Notes: a model not told the origin generated them from the letters alone. Counted from the stretch's first letter, positions 33,769-44,224 are shown. The stretch is DNA of 64,000 bases from an uncultured Fibrobacter sp. (GCA_934699585.1 CAKUWY010000005.1:62001-126000); one strand, 5' to 3'. Numbers and translations are program-made.

Positions 33769-33966
33769 CTATTTGAATAATTCACAGCCTTCTGCTTTAA
33801 ATTCTTCAATTTTATCTTTAATATCCTCAACAGTCGTACTTAAGTATGCAGCAAGACAGTCTAAGCAATAAAAGTTCTTCACATTCCGTCCAAGCAGCTT
33901 TTTACAGACAGCAACTTCATCTTTCTGCAAATTAAGCTTCAAGCACGACACACACTTAATTTGCAT
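33769..33966 (-). CDS. 65-aa cysteine-rich small protein
   Basis: KCVSCLKLNLQKDEVAVCKK then FYCLDCLAAYL: two CxxC pairs (C5/C8 and the YCLDC pair) plus Cys in VCKK and GCELF. It looks like a zinc-ribbon or metal-binding adaptor. Its start overlaps the brxL end by 11 nt and cysteine desulfurase follows 5 nt later, so it belongs to the same transcript. Possible roles: sulfur acceptor, scaffold between desulfurase and BrxP, or metal-binding adaptor. I do not recognise a named family. Confidence 0.7.
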   Translation of the reverse strand: MQIKCVSCLKLNLQKDEVAVCKKLLGRNVKNFYCLDCLAAYLSTTVEDIKDKIEEFKAEGCELFK

Positions 33967-35395
33967 TCTCAGCCTTTATTTTAAATTGCGGAACATCCTT
34001 ACCTCCATATTCTTTAGGATCAAGGTGACCTAATTGATTACGTATTATTTGACGCATGCTCTTTGCTGGTTTTAAACAGTAATGATTAAACATTCCCAAA
34101 TCAACATCTTTTTTATTGCGAACATTCGGGAATAACAGTTTTAAATATGCCGTAGCAATACGCTTCACCGCTTCTGTATCACGAACATCAGCTCTTTCAG
34201 GAACTTCAATCAATTCATCAACAATCGCTCTGTACGTTCCATCATTGCGTAGCAAATGCATTATAGAACAGAAATATTCCGAATTTAATGCCCAATCCGA
34301 TATTTTCAAATCATCATGCATTCTGGGAATGTCCCATCCCTTAATGAACCCATGGAACCGATCCATCAAGGCGCTTTCTTTGAACAAATCGGGCAATTCT
34401 TTCAGCATAAACCCGCATTCATCCATATAATCTTGAAGAATATTTCCAAGAAGAATTATTCCCGCATCGCCTACACCCTTATATGTTCCAACAGTGAATT
34501 CTCCCTGTTCCATATACCCCTTCATCGCACCCTGCATTTCACTCACATTACCAAAATCAATAGTTTGGATTTCATCAAGAGCCACATAATCGTTGTTGCA
34601 AACCAAGCCTTCAGCACGTTTGCTTACATCATAGAACATTTTTGCCCTAGTCATCGTGCCACCAGTAGAAAGCCAACTATACTTGCTCACGCGACCAAAC
34701 AAATAAGATTTTCCGGTTCCTTTAGGAGCCAATTCTATCAAATTCAATCGTTTTTCTATAAACGGCAATAATCGAGTAAGCATGGTCATCTTCTGAAGAT
34801 GATTTTCATAGCCTTTGGGATTATAATCTATCGCACCCAATAAGACATCAATCCACTCGTCAATTGTAAACTCCTTTCGGATGTCTTTATAGAAATCTAA
34901 ATCTACTTCGTAAGGGCAGAAATTTGAGAAACTCACAAGTTTTATTTTACCGGGACCATTCTCATCAGGATAGCGATATCCCATTTCGACAACACCCCAC
35001 TGTTCTCGCGCTTTCAGCAAATCCTCTTTGCATTCTTCCCAGACATTTTCATCAATATATGTTTCTCGGCTAGACAGACCAAATTCAGGCAAGGCAAAAG
35101 ATTTTTCACTAGTCCTAATGTCAACATCAACCGATATTTTTGCCAGAATTTTCACATGTTCATTATCGGTAATTAACCGATCTTTGATGCTAACCCATTC
35201 TTCTTTACGCGGGTAATAAGTCCGAATAAAATCGCTTATTTCTTCGGTACTATAGTTACCCTCATCATCTTCAAACTTTTTTAGAATCCAGTCGCGCAAG
35301 AACGATGGAAGACTTAAAGAAGAAAAGAAATTTGTTTTCTGAAGGTCCTTATAGACCACCATTTCATCGAAGCATTCTCTTAATTTGTTAGACAT
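33956..35395 (-). CDS. brxL: BrxL-like AAA+ protein (short form)
   Basis: 479 aa. Walker A in ELAPKGTGKSYLFGRV (residues 223-230), YSWLSTGGTMTRAKMFYD, Walker B DYVALDEIQTID (about 270-280), and MDRFHGFIKGWDIPRM for the arginine-finger region. This matches the BREX Lon-like protein BrxL in its shorter form. The C-terminal Lon protease domain of long BrxL proteins seems absent, since the chain ends shortly after the ATPase. BrxL forms DNA-binding ring assemblies and is required for phage exclusion in several BREX types. RBS GAGG before ATG 35395. Confidence 0.88.
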   Translation of the reverse strand: MSNKLRECFDEMVVYKDLQKTNFFSSLSLPSFLRDWILKKFEDDEGNYSTEEISDFIRTYYPRKEEWVSIKDRLITDNEHVKILAKISVDVDIRTSEKSFALPEFGLSSRETYIDENVWEECKEDLLKAREQWGVVEMGYRYPDENGPGKIKLVSFSNFCPYEVDLDFYKDIRKEFTIDEWIDVLLGAIDYNPKGYENHLQKMTMLTRLLPFIEKRLNLIELAPKGTGKSYLFGRVSKYSWLSTGGTMTRAKMFYDVSKRAEGLVCNNDYVALDEIQTIDFGNVSEMQGAMKGYMEQGEFTVGTYKGVGDAGIILLGNILQDYMDECGFMLKELPDLFKESALMDRFHGFIKGWDIPRMHDDLKISDWALNSEYFCSIMHLLRNDGTYRAIVDELIEVPERADVRDTEAVKRIATAYLKLLFPNVRNKKDVDLGMFNHYCLKPAKSMRQIIRNQLGHLDPKEYGGKDVPQFKIKAENAN

Positions 35396-35403
35396 TTCTT
35401 ACC

Positions 35404-37689
35404 TCACAGCAAATTACGTTCTTGAGCCATCTTTTTCATAATCTTACATTTCAAATCAGATTTCAGGAGATTTCCGTTTTCAAACACTTTCACATCATAC
35501 TCCCCTGCCTTGATGCTTTTCGGAACATCAAAGCTAAAATTCTGGCCGGACATTTCTGAAGCCGGGATTTTTTGTCCATTTATTTCAACAAAAACGTTTC
35601 TCAACACCGTTTTAGAAGCAATCTTAATTTTTGCATTTAATCCAAAGCCAACGGTTACCTCAGGAGTTTCAATCCATATCTCAACATCCGTTCGTTTCAG
35701 ACATATTTCTATTATAGGAACAGCAACCTCTTCCAAAGTTGCACCACCATGCACTTCTACAGTAGGTCTTCTCCCTCCCTTAAAACGCTTATAACCTGCC
35801 ACTACACAGAATTTTCCATCCACAGTATCAACGCATGTAGTTTCTTCAAGATTTGCAGCGTCCTCAGAATACTTGCACACGCGACCACCATGACTAACAT
35901 CAGCGGCCACCTCAAATTCGCTTATCGAATAATCATAATCTTTCTGAGCAACAACAGCCAATCGAGTTGCTCCATGATCAGCAATCATGAAGCACCTATC
36001 AACATTTCTCGATTTTAGTTCATTTTGTATTCTGCTCAAGGTTTCTTCAATAATCGCAAGTTCCTGAATCAAGTGTATCGGCAACTTTGTTTTTTCATAA
36101 CTATAATTCAAAGTTCCATCATGCTTGATTTCATCAATTCCTTTGATATCCTTTGCTGCAATTCCATGATTCTTGAAAATTTCAACAAAGTCTTTGTTAT
36201 ATAATGTGAGAGAAGGAACTTCTGCTCGGCACACCTTCACGTCAGCCATTAGATTTTTCTTATTACACTCTTGCTGAATAAATCCTAAATATTCAACACC
36301 CATCGCATCCATAAAATATAGCGACGAGTTTTCAAAGTTCAATTTTTCAATCAGAGAAGAACGAGACGGCAACAAACTATTATAATCGCGTTCTTTAGCT
36401 TGTTCTTCTACTATTCTCAGGAAATCATGTTGAATATGATTGGTCAACTTCTGATATTTATAAGCACTAAAATAGCCGTTAAGAAGGTCATTTCCAAAAT
36501 CAAAATCAATCAAGTAATCGCACAGCTCTGGATAAACATGCGAAAGAACAGCAGTTAGTTCTTTTCTTTCCAGAGATGCACCATTTTTATCCAAATACTC
36601 AAAAATAAGCTCTTTTTCTTGTTGTGAAGTATTTGTCAAATACGGTAAAATATTTCCGTCTTTTGCACGAACGACATCACAAAAATCTGAGAATTCCGCC
36701 TGTTCAGTTTTCATTAATTTTAAAAGTTTCAAACGAGCTTCATACAAATCCCAATATCTGTAATCATTGGTGCCAAAATCAAAAATACTCCTAAAAACAC
36801 CTCGAACAATTTCTTGTGCAGACGCAATTTTAGAAATGACATGCTTTAAGCAAGCGTTTCTTGGCTCAAATAATCTCAAGGCAATATAAAACAGCCATTT
36901 CTTATCGTCATCCATTGAAGCAAAATCATGGAGGACGTCTTCTAACGACTTGTGCGATCCAAATACGGAATCAATTACCGGCTCCCAACTTGTATTTTCC
37001 TTTAATAAACCTAAAGCGTATTCCCATTGTTCGTTAGACCCCTTATCCATAGAAATATTTGCAGTTTGCGGAATTCTGCTACAAAGGACTTCATAAGCAT
37101 TGTTCAATTCTCGAATATTCATCTTGGCTTCAGGAAAATCCCTTTTCTTTTTTGATGTCAATATGTAAGCAACAGCATCATCCTGCTGTTCAAACATAGA
37201 TCCCAAAAAATGAACGCCTCCATACGGCCGAATTCCCTGAGGCAAATATTCTGGAGCAGGAACAAAGAAGACATCTAACGACTTTTGTGGAGAACCCTCA
37301 ACAGAAAGAACCTGACATTTTTCTTTTAGGCGCGGATCCGTTATGCGAAAATCTGTACGGCATTGCACCGTCAAAATAATTTTCTTTGATCCAATGGAGA
37401 GCAATGTTGACAAAACTTCGGCAGTCTTTCGCGAACCAAGAAGTTTTAAGAATCCAGAAAGATTGCATATAAAGGCAAAGTCTTCCATCCTGAAATCAGA
37501 ATACAAGTTTTCAAAACGAGGCATTGAATCTTCGTTGCAGTATTCCTCTACAGAAATTTTTCTATCTACAAGAAAATTTCCTATAAAAGAGCGCAAGTCT
37601 TCTGCATTTGCAAAATCAATCCACAAAGGATAACTTTGCGCCGATTTACGATAGTTTTTCGCCTCTAATACACAACTTTCTAAATTCAT
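35404..37689 (-). CDS. pglZ: PglZ-domain phosphatase-fold protein
   Basis: 761 aa. The alkaline-phosphatase-superfamily PglZ domain starts around residue 450 with SSLYFMDAMGVEYLGF (metal-binding Asp) and continues to DRCFMIADHGATRLAVV near residue 570 (DHG metal ligands) and a His-Gly segment in ADVSHGG. The N-terminal 440 residues are helical; the last 100 form a beta-rich Ig-like domain (VTVGFGLNAKIKIASKTVLRNVFVEINGQ). PglZ is the hallmark protein of all BREX types. It starts 3 nt after the brxC stop. Confidence 0.9.
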   Translation of the reverse strand: MNLESCVLEAKNYRKSAQSYPLWIDFANAEDLRSFIGNFLVDRKISVEEYCNEDSMPRFENLYSDFRMEDFAFICNLSGFLKLLGSRKTAEVLSTLLSIGSKKIILTVQCRTDFRITDPRLKEKCQVLSVEGSPQKSLDVFFVPAPEYLPQGIRPYGGVHFLGSMFEQQDDAVAYILTSKKKRDFPEAKMNIRELNNAYEVLCSRIPQTANISMDKGSNEQWEYALGLLKENTSWEPVIDSVFGSHKSLEDVLHDFASMDDDKKWLFYIALRLFEPRNACLKHVISKIASAQEIVRGVFRSIFDFGTNDYRYWDLYEARLKLLKLMKTEQAEFSDFCDVVRAKDGNILPYLTNTSQQEKELIFEYLDKNGASLERKELTAVLSHVYPELCDYLIDFDFGNDLLNGYFSAYKYQKLTNHIQHDFLRIVEEQAKERDYNSLLPSRSSLIEKLNFENSSLYFMDAMGVEYLGFIQQECNKKNLMADVKVCRAEVPSLTLYNKDFVEIFKNHGIAAKDIKGIDEIKHDGTLNYSYEKTKLPIHLIQELAIIEETLSRIQNELKSRNVDRCFMIADHGATRLAVVAQKDYDYSISEFEVAADVSHGGRVCKYSEDAANLEETTCVDTVDGKFCVVAGYKRFKGGRRPTVEVHGGATLEEVAVPIIEICLKRTDVEIWIETPEVTVGFGLNAKIKIASKTVLRNVFVEINGQKIPASEMSGQNFSFDVPKSIKAGEYDVKVFENGNLLKSDLKCKIMKKMAQERNLL

Positions 37690-37692
37690 TTT

Positions 37693-40600
37693 TTACTCCT
37701 TGATAATTTCAAGGCCAACAATCATATTATCCTTAATCAAATTTTTCAAATATTCCTTAACCTTCGCTGCATCCATTTTTTCAATCTTATCAAAAGCCTT
37801 TTTAAAACCACCCTGGTTGTATGTTTTTTCAGCATACATCTTTACACGGTTTTCAACTTCAGGATGCCGCAGCCAGTTATATGGTTCAGCAGTAACATCA
37901 GCTTTTAATTTTTCCTTAACATTTTCAACCTGATCCAACAACTCAGAGTATTCTTTGAGAATTGTATTACGGAAGGCATCATCTCTTGCAGACGAATCAC
38001 TCAGTTTTTCAAAGAAATCAGCATCACTTAAAAATTTCAATGCGGCATTGACTTTCTTTTCATCAGAAACCTTATCATTAATGGTGTCAAAAGCACTTCG
38101 AGCATCGTCATACTCTTTCTCACCCATCATTGAAAGAATCGGCATCGAATAACGCGACGACCATTCTTTGGGGCTATGCGTTCCCGTTTTTTCTTTCCAC
38201 AACGCCTTTAACTTTTCGGCACCAAGATTTTGCCTAAATTGCGTCACAATATCATCAATTCTACTGAGATATGTCGGCTTATCATCATCAAATACACGGT
38301 CTGGAATTCGGTCAAACACGGCTCTGATATTATCGTCTGTCAAGCCATCTAAATACGATTTGCACACATTCCTGAATGTTGATACCTGATTATTACGAAA
38401 CTCAACAAAAGCAGCCCCTTCAGCCTTTATGGAATCCAGAAGTCGTTTCTTTTGCGATATCTGAAGATTTAGGTTTTGCCGGATTTCAACCATCGAATCC
38501 ATTATATGAGCAACATTTCCAAGATCATTTTTTGCAGCAGCATAGGAAACTTTGATTCGATCACTCTGCCCACGCCAATCTTTAAGGGTCGCTTCAATAG
38601 AATTATTCTTTGTCAAATACTCATTGCTGGCCTCAACAATCTGATAGTCCAAAATTACTTCATCGATTCGCTGCCGAATAGTTTCTTCGGTCCAAAGCCA
38701 ACTAGCCGATTCAGCGTCAAACTTGTTTCTTAAAATATTGAGATATTCGCAACTTGAATCTCCAATTTTTTCTGCTAGTACAATCAAAGAACCATTGTCG
38801 TATGATTGCAAATACAACTTCATTGCATCAACAGACTTTTCTTTTGTCAAAAGATTCTTCAAGGATTGTGCTATAGACTTGTTATTCTTTGATTCTTTAC
38901 CAATATTCAAAGCACAGGCATTTTCAGAACCACCACCAATATTGTTGTTATTGGCAATACCTGTATAATCGTCAATCATAGCCGACAATGCATTGTCACA
39001 TTCAGGCAACGATTTTAGCACCACAATAGGAAATGGCAGTTTTTTTATTTCACTGCGAATTCTATCTCTAGCCGTTTCCAAGGAGCTCAAATACATCTTA
39101 GAAATGCCAAAAGCAATCGAAGTCGTTTCAAAGAACAACTTCATTTGTTCCGACATCTGCACGATATATTTAGGTTTGTATTTCGGATTTTCCGTCTGCT
39201 TATGTTTCAGATATTCCGCAACACATTCCTTGAGTTTCTGGATAGATAGAGAATCGCTAGCAGTGTCATCGCTATAACTAAGTTTATCTACATATTCTTT
39301 TAAGACAAAGCCCAAAACAAAAGCAGTCAAATTACAGGGCATGAAGCCAAAAGGTTTTTGTTCAAGCAAGTCGTATATTTCACCAATAGCAACTCTATCA
39401 CCTTTTTTGAATCGTTCCTTGATATATTCGTCAACCTTTATTTTGATTTTAGAAATAGTCAAAGTGGGATTCTTTTCCCAATAGTTTTCAACTTTCCATG
39501 CACCATCAAGGTTCTTTTCCAATTTCGTCGCATCATTACTACTTCTAAACGAACTTACAACTTCTTCTTTTGCGCCAACTTCAACGCCTTGACCAAAAGA
39601 AGAGCCTTTCCACATATGGTCCGTGACATTGAAATTAATTTCCAGGCTGTCAGGGTACTCCCACTTGTCAATTTCCTTTAATTTCGTTTGGAGGCTTTCA
39701 ATTTTTACAATCCGATCACCACTCTTGTCATATTTTGAATATACGTAAAAATCTCCAGCACAAATACGATTCTTCCATTGAGAAAGAACTCCCTTCGCGT
39801 TTTTATCATGCTGTTCCGACTGTTTACGATCCTTTTGAGCGAAGCACTTCATCTGCGCTTTATTTTCGACATACTGTTTCCATGCATCCATTCCAAGCGG
39901 GGTTATCGAAGCATCAACAAAAACAAATCCCTCTAAACTCGAGTCAGCCATATAGGACTGTATTTTTTGCGTAACGTTATTCTGTTCTACATCGTTTTTC
40001 GCAAAAGCGACAATCAAGGGAATTTTATTACCCAGTTCTCCATTAACATACTTATTTTTCTTTTTATTCTTCGTAATCTCTAGATTTTCAAAACAAGCAA
40101 TATCTATGTCATAACGAAGTTGCATATCTGAAGTCAAATTCAGAATTTCAGGGGTAAATTCTGCTTCAGCCAGCAATTGCGATGTCGTTGATATTTTTTC
40201 AACTTCTTTCTTGTATTTTTCCAACTCATCTAAATCAACCGCATTTTTCATCGCAGAATAGACATCTTTTCCATTCCCTATATTCTTCTTGAAAAGAATT
40301 TTTTCGTTTTCAAGGGCTTTCAAACTGTTTTCAACACCAGAGATTTCATTATCGCCACTAAAACTATATCGAATATTTTCAGCTGTGGGGAGCAAAGCAT
40401 CTACAGAATTGCCAGTCCGTTCAGAAATCGCTTGCAACAGCAAAGCCGTTTTTAGAACGCGCTGTTCTTTTTCATGCAACTTTTTATTAGATACATTATT
40501 GTAGCTATCCAAAACAGTCCGAACATCTTGTGACAACCCATCTTTGCCTTTTTCGTAGAAGAAATCCCACAAAAGGTCAATCGTCAACACATTCTTGTCA

Positions 40601-41874
40601 TCATTTGGGCCAAATTCCTTAATAAACCACTGGAAGCCCATAAAGTCTGCACCATTTGCACCATCTTTGATGAATTGAAACATACTGCGCTGATTCGATT
40701 CAAACGCAGAAGAAATAAATTTCAAAAGAATTGCGGAATAGGGATGAATTGGGAGAACCTTAACAAGATCTTCATCATCCAATTTCATTTTTTTGGCAAG
40801 TTCACTACGGGCAGGCTTTGTTGAATCAGCAATTGACTGAACATATTGTTCATATTCTTTTCGAATAGACTCGTCCGTTTTTTTCTTCAATGCCTGGCCA
40901 ATCAACTTTAATGCCATATTTTCAGGCAATTCAATGTTGCAAATCGGATCAACAAAGCGGTCACGAATCTTTTTCCATTCAGTATTATTATCACCGAACA
41001 TGGCTTCACCCTTATGGGTGACAATAACCATACAGAATGGAGCAGATGCACTCAGTTCCACAATTCTTTGAAATCCTGTCAGGTGCCCCATATTACTCTG
41101 GAAAAATTCCGTAAATTCATCCCAAATAAAAACTATTGCTTTAAGAGAGTTCTTTTCTATAACTACTTTTATCCATTCACAAAGTTTATCGGCGTCTATG
41201 TCCAAAACCTTGATTTGTCTCTCATCTGCAACTTGAAAAAGCTTATCCATCAATTCTGACAAAGCAACGCCATCCAATGTCTGCAATTTTCGAATAACAT
41301 CATCAATAGAGTCACCTCCAAAAAGGACGCTTTTTTCTTCAATGATTTGTGTTAAATAGTTTTTATTGGCATTGTTTTCTAGCCATTTTAACACGCCATC
41401 TTTTAAAGCCCCAGCCCCACTATTTGCAATACCAGCATCTTTGAGAGCTTTATCAATGCTTTCTTGGATTGCAAAAGCAAGTTGTGCATCGCCCTTGATT
41501 TTAGAGGATCCATAGCGATGAACAGTAAGAATTTTTCCTTCAGCCTTATGCTTTAAGAATTTTTTCTGGAAATCTTTATCTATTCCAAAATCATTGAAAT
41601 AAGCTTTAGCGTCATCTTCACTGGCATCAAGCAGCTTCTTTAAGGTCAAAACAGCATGAGATTTACCTGTACCATACGCACCTTGAACCCAAATAGAGAG
41701 CCTTTTATTTCTAGACAAGACCGCTTCTACGTCGGCAAGCAATTTCTTAAAGGTATCATGCGGGTAATAGCTCTTCCACACTTCAGGATTTTGCTTGATG
41801 ACATTTTCATCAACCACGGGGAAGTATTTCGGGTCTATGTCAAAGTATTCTTGATATTTACTTGTGAAAGACAT
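37693..41874 (-). CDS. brxC: BrxC/PglY-like giant ATPase
   Basis: 1393 aa. The P-loop is WVQGAYGTGKSHAVLTLKKLL (GAYGTGKS, 65-72), an extended YGTGKSH variant typical of BrxC/PglY, and a Walker B KAIVFIWDEFTEFF lies near residue 250. The middle and C-terminal parts are long, helical and partly coiled coil. This is the ATP-driven core component found in every BREX type. RBS AAGGAG before ATG 41874; brxP ends 10 nt upstream. Confidence 0.88.
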   Translation of the reverse strand: MSFTSKYQEYFDIDPKYFPVVDENVIKQNPEVWKSYYPHDTFKKLLADVEAVLSRNKRLSIWVQGAYGTGKSHAVLTLKKLLDASEDDAKAYFNDFGIDKDFQKKFLKHKAEGKILTVHRYGSSKIKGDAQLAFAIQESIDKALKDAGIANSGAGALKDGVLKWLENNANKNYLTQIIEEKSVLFGGDSIDDVIRKLQTLDGVALSELMDKLFQVADERQIKVLDIDADKLCEWIKVVIEKNSLKAIVFIWDEFTEFFQSNMGHLTGFQRIVELSASAPFCMVIVTHKGEAMFGDNNTEWKKIRDRFVDPICNIELPENMALKLIGQALKKKTDESIRKEYEQYVQSIADSTKPARSELAKKMKLDDEDLVKVLPIHPYSAILLKFISSAFESNQRSMFQFIKDGANGADFMGFQWFIKEFGPNDDKNVLTIDLLWDFFYEKGKDGLSQDVRTVLDSYNNVSNKKLHEKEQRVLKTALLLQAISERTGNSVDALLPTAENIRYSFSGDNEISGVENSLKALENEKILFKKNIGNGKDVYSAMKNAVDLDELEKYKKEVEKISTTSQLLAEAEFTPEILNLTSDMQLRYDIDIACFENLEITKNKKKNKYVNGELGNKIPLIVAFAKNDVEQNNVTQKIQSYMADSSLEGFVFVDASITPLGMDAWKQYVENKAQMKCFAQKDRKQSEQHDKNAKGVLSQWKNRICAGDFYVYSKYDKSGDRIVKIESLQTKLKEIDKWEYPDSLEINFNVTDHMWKGSSFGQGVEVGAKEEVVSSFRSSNDATKLEKNLDGAWKVENYWEKNPTLTISKIKIKVDEYIKERFKKGDRVAIGEIYDLLEQKPFGFMPCNLTAFVLGFVLKEYVDKLSYSDDTASDSLSIQKLKECVAEYLKHKQTENPKYKPKYIVQMSEQMKLFFETTSIAFGISKMYLSSLETARDRIRSEIKKLPFPIVVLKSLPECDNALSAMIDDYTGIANNNNIGGGSENACALNIGKESKNNKSIAQSLKNLLTKEKSVDAMKLYLQSYDNGSLIVLAEKIGDSSCEYLNILRNKFDAESASWLWTEETIRQRIDEVILDYQIVEASNEYLTKNNSIEATLKDWRGQSDRIKVSYAAAKNDLGNVAHIMDSMVEIRQNLNLQISQKKRLLDSIKAEGAAFVEFRNNQVSTFRNVCKSYLDGLTDDNIRAVFDRIPDRVFDDDKPTYLSRIDDIVTQFRQNLGAEKLKALWKEKTGTHSPKEWSSRYSMPILSMMGEKEYDDARSAFDTINDKVSDEKKVNAALKFLSDADFFEKLSDSSARDDAFRNTILKEYSELLDQVENVKEKLKADVTAEPYNWLRHPEVENRVKMYAEKTYNQGGFKKAFDKIEKMDAAKVKEYLKNLIKDNMIVGLEIIKE

Positions 41875-41884
41875 GGCAAACTCC

Positions 41885-44215
41885 TTAAACTAAATCCAAA
41901 ACATCCGCAGAAGTCTTATCACTACGGAGATTAATGTTGTCAAGATCAAGAGTGAACGAAACAGAGATAAATTCAGGGTAATTTACGGAAAGACCTGTAA
42001 GAATCTTTTTCATTTCATCTTCACTTAATCCAAAAATTTCTGTAGGCGAAACTCCAGCACTTTCAATTTCATGATTCAGTAGCCTCGAAAGCGTAAACTG
42101 ATAAAATCCATCACATGCTTCTGCAAATTTGTAAAGGGAATAAAGAACTACAAGAGAATCAGGATCTTCCCATGGGGTGCGAGTAATGGAAGTGAGAGAT
42201 TTTTTCTCTTTGAAACCTTCTCCCATCCCGACCTTATTGAAAGGCAACTCAACGAAACGAGAGAAAGACGCCCAAATATCTCCGACCCAGCTTTCCTTTA
42301 CGCCGTCAGAAATCATCATTGACGAGACATATTCTCTCGTATAAGGCTCTTTAAAACCTAATTTCTTCACAAACCAATTAATCTGTGGCGCATACACTAG
42401 ATTTACCAGCATAAGAGCCCAACTTTTTTCCGAATCTAGGCCACAAACTTCAATTTTTTCAGCAAATTTTGTAAAACCTGATTTGTCCAGCAAGTTTGCA
42501 TCGCGTAAAAAACGCTTGAAGAAACTCAACATTTGGCTGCCTAGACGGTTCTTTTCTCCAAATTCATTTTTAAATTTGAAATATTGTTCAAACCAATCCA
42601 TTTTGGGAGCATGATGAGAATAGCTATTCAAGCTCTTATTTTCTAGCATAATTAACCCTCCCTTAGGCTGTTCTAAGGATTTGTAAATTAAACATCCTTT
42701 GTCTACTTTATGGCATTCACTACAATGTTTGCAGTTCTCACTGATAGACAATTTTCCTCGGTTCATTGATATGCACCCATGTCGGCAATCAGCCTCGCAC
42801 TCATGACATCCAATGCAACAAGCAGATTTACGAAACACATTCTTCAACAACTTGACAAATTCTGGGTCACTTTTGGCAAGTTCTTTATTATACCGAACTT
42901 CAACGGAACTTGCTTCTTGAAGAACTTCAAATTCAAGAATCTTATTTCTGAAATTAATTTTGTAAGGCGATTCGTTGTTTTGGACGACCCCAATGGTTTT
43001 AATCCATTCCTTCCAGTCAGTTGTCGGCGAACTGATTTTTATGGCGTCAAAAGCCTTACCCGACAAGGAAATCTCCTCATAGTTTAAGGGAATATCCAAA
43101 TCGCGTCCATTTTTCCTTGCTTTCCATCCACCATTATCCAGAAAATCATTAAATTTAGCAGAATCCGTTCCTAAACTTTTTTGGTACGGAATTTTAATTG
43201 AATTCAAGAGCAAAGAAAACTCTTTTGCATAGCATTCTTTTGCAACAAATTCACTATATTCCGTAGAACGGGGACATAAAAGACACCCCGCCCTACGATT
43301 TCCTTTTTTATAACTTTCATTAAGTACAAGATGTTCTTGGAACATATAAAGAAAGAGCTCCGCAGAATTCCATTCCAAGATTGGATTACAACTATATTGC
43401 CCTTTATGTTTTTCACCAAGGCTTACATAATCGTATCTACTTCTTGATTCACTTTCATCTGCACGAACACCAATAAACGCCATACCCGTAAAATTCGGTT
43501 TACCTGTTAAATTTCGCAGCAAGATGATTTGAGGCGATGTTTTATGAACACTACAGCACCAACGCGTTACCGTTGCAGGGGGTCCGAATTTTGACCATGT
43601 ATAATCCGGGTCAAATTCGGACGTCGTCCGTAAAAAATCTACGTCCATATCTTTGCAAAGCTGTTCTATCTTATCTACTGTTTTATAGGTATCAGGAAAT
43701 TCCATCTTAGTATCGCCAAAAAGAACCCTAAATTCATTGTGCGGCAAGGCTCTTTGCACAATATCTAATGTCACGACACTATCTTTCCCTCCACTAAAGG
43801 CAACATAAAAAACATCAATTTTTTTGCGATATTTGAGATATGTATTATAAACCTTCTTGATGGTTTCCTGCGTCAAAAGGCCTAGTAATTCGCGATTTTT
43901 TTCTACCATCGCATCTATATCTACAGGCTTTAACTCACTGCCATTTGGTTCTGGTTCTTCAAGCAAAATGATTTCTGGTGCATGGTAAAGCGAACCGCCC
44001 TTTGTCTGAGCAACCAATTTCCCGCGATAGAAATATTTGGTATGTTCCGCCCACATAATCGGGGCATCGTCATTTTTGGGATATTTCCAATGTTTATCAA
44101 AACCGAGTAAGTCTAATTCTCGATAATACACAGGACGAGGCTCCTTGCTGAACTCCAAAGGAGTTGTATTCAACAACAAACCGCCAGTTTCTTCATCCCA
44201 AGTATAAGAGTACAT
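41885..44215 (-). CDS. brxP: BrxP-like PAPS-reductase/ferredoxin fusion protein
   Basis: Start at ATG 44215 with AAGGAG five nt upstream; TTG 44218 is less well spaced. 776 aa in four parts: an N-terminal beta-rich region (1-110); an adenine-nucleotide alpha-hydrolase/PAPS-reductase domain with the PP-loop FSGGKDSVVTLD (about 139-150) and LFGDTKMEFPDTY; a dicluster ferredoxin-like segment with CIGCHECEADC and CKHCSECHKVDKGC (about 465-510); and a 260-residue helical C-terminal domain resembling DUF4007-type partners. DndC of phosphorothioation is also a PAPS-reductase-like iron-sulfur protein. BrxP defines BREX type 4. Sulfur transfer to DNA is a plausible activity, not shown. Confidence 0.88.
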   Translation of the reverse strand: MYSYTWDEETGGLLLNTTPLEFSKEPRPVYYRELDLLGFDKHWKYPKNDDAPIMWAEHTKYFYRGKLVAQTKGGSLYHAPEIILLEEPEPNGSELKPVDIDAMVEKNRELLGLLTQETIKKVYNTYLKYRKKIDVFYVAFSGGKDSVVTLDIVQRALPHNEFRVLFGDTKMEFPDTYKTVDKIEQLCKDMDVDFLRTTSEFDPDYTWSKFGPPATVTRWCCSVHKTSPQIILLRNLTGKPNFTGMAFIGVRADESESRSRYDYVSLGEKHKGQYSCNPILEWNSAELFLYMFQEHLVLNESYKKGNRRAGCLLCPRSTEYSEFVAKECYAKEFSLLLNSIKIPYQKSLGTDSAKFNDFLDNGGWKARKNGRDLDIPLNYEEISLSGKAFDAIKISSPTTDWKEWIKTIGVVQNNESPYKINFRNKILEFEVLQEASSVEVRYNKELAKSDPEFVKLLKNVFRKSACCIGCHECEADCRHGCISMNRGKLSISENCKHCSECHKVDKGCLIYKSLEQPKGGLIMLENKSLNSYSHHAPKMDWFEQYFKFKNEFGEKNRLGSQMLSFFKRFLRDANLLDKSGFTKFAEKIEVCGLDSEKSWALMLVNLVYAPQINWFVKKLGFKEPYTREYVSSMMISDGVKESWVGDIWASFSRFVELPFNKVGMGEGFKEKKSLTSITRTPWEDPDSLVVLYSLYKFAEACDGFYQFTLSRLLNHEIESAGVSPTEIFGLSEDEMKKILTGLSVNYPEFISVSFTLDLDNINLRSDKTSADVLDLV

Positions 44216-44224
44216 CAAATCTCC

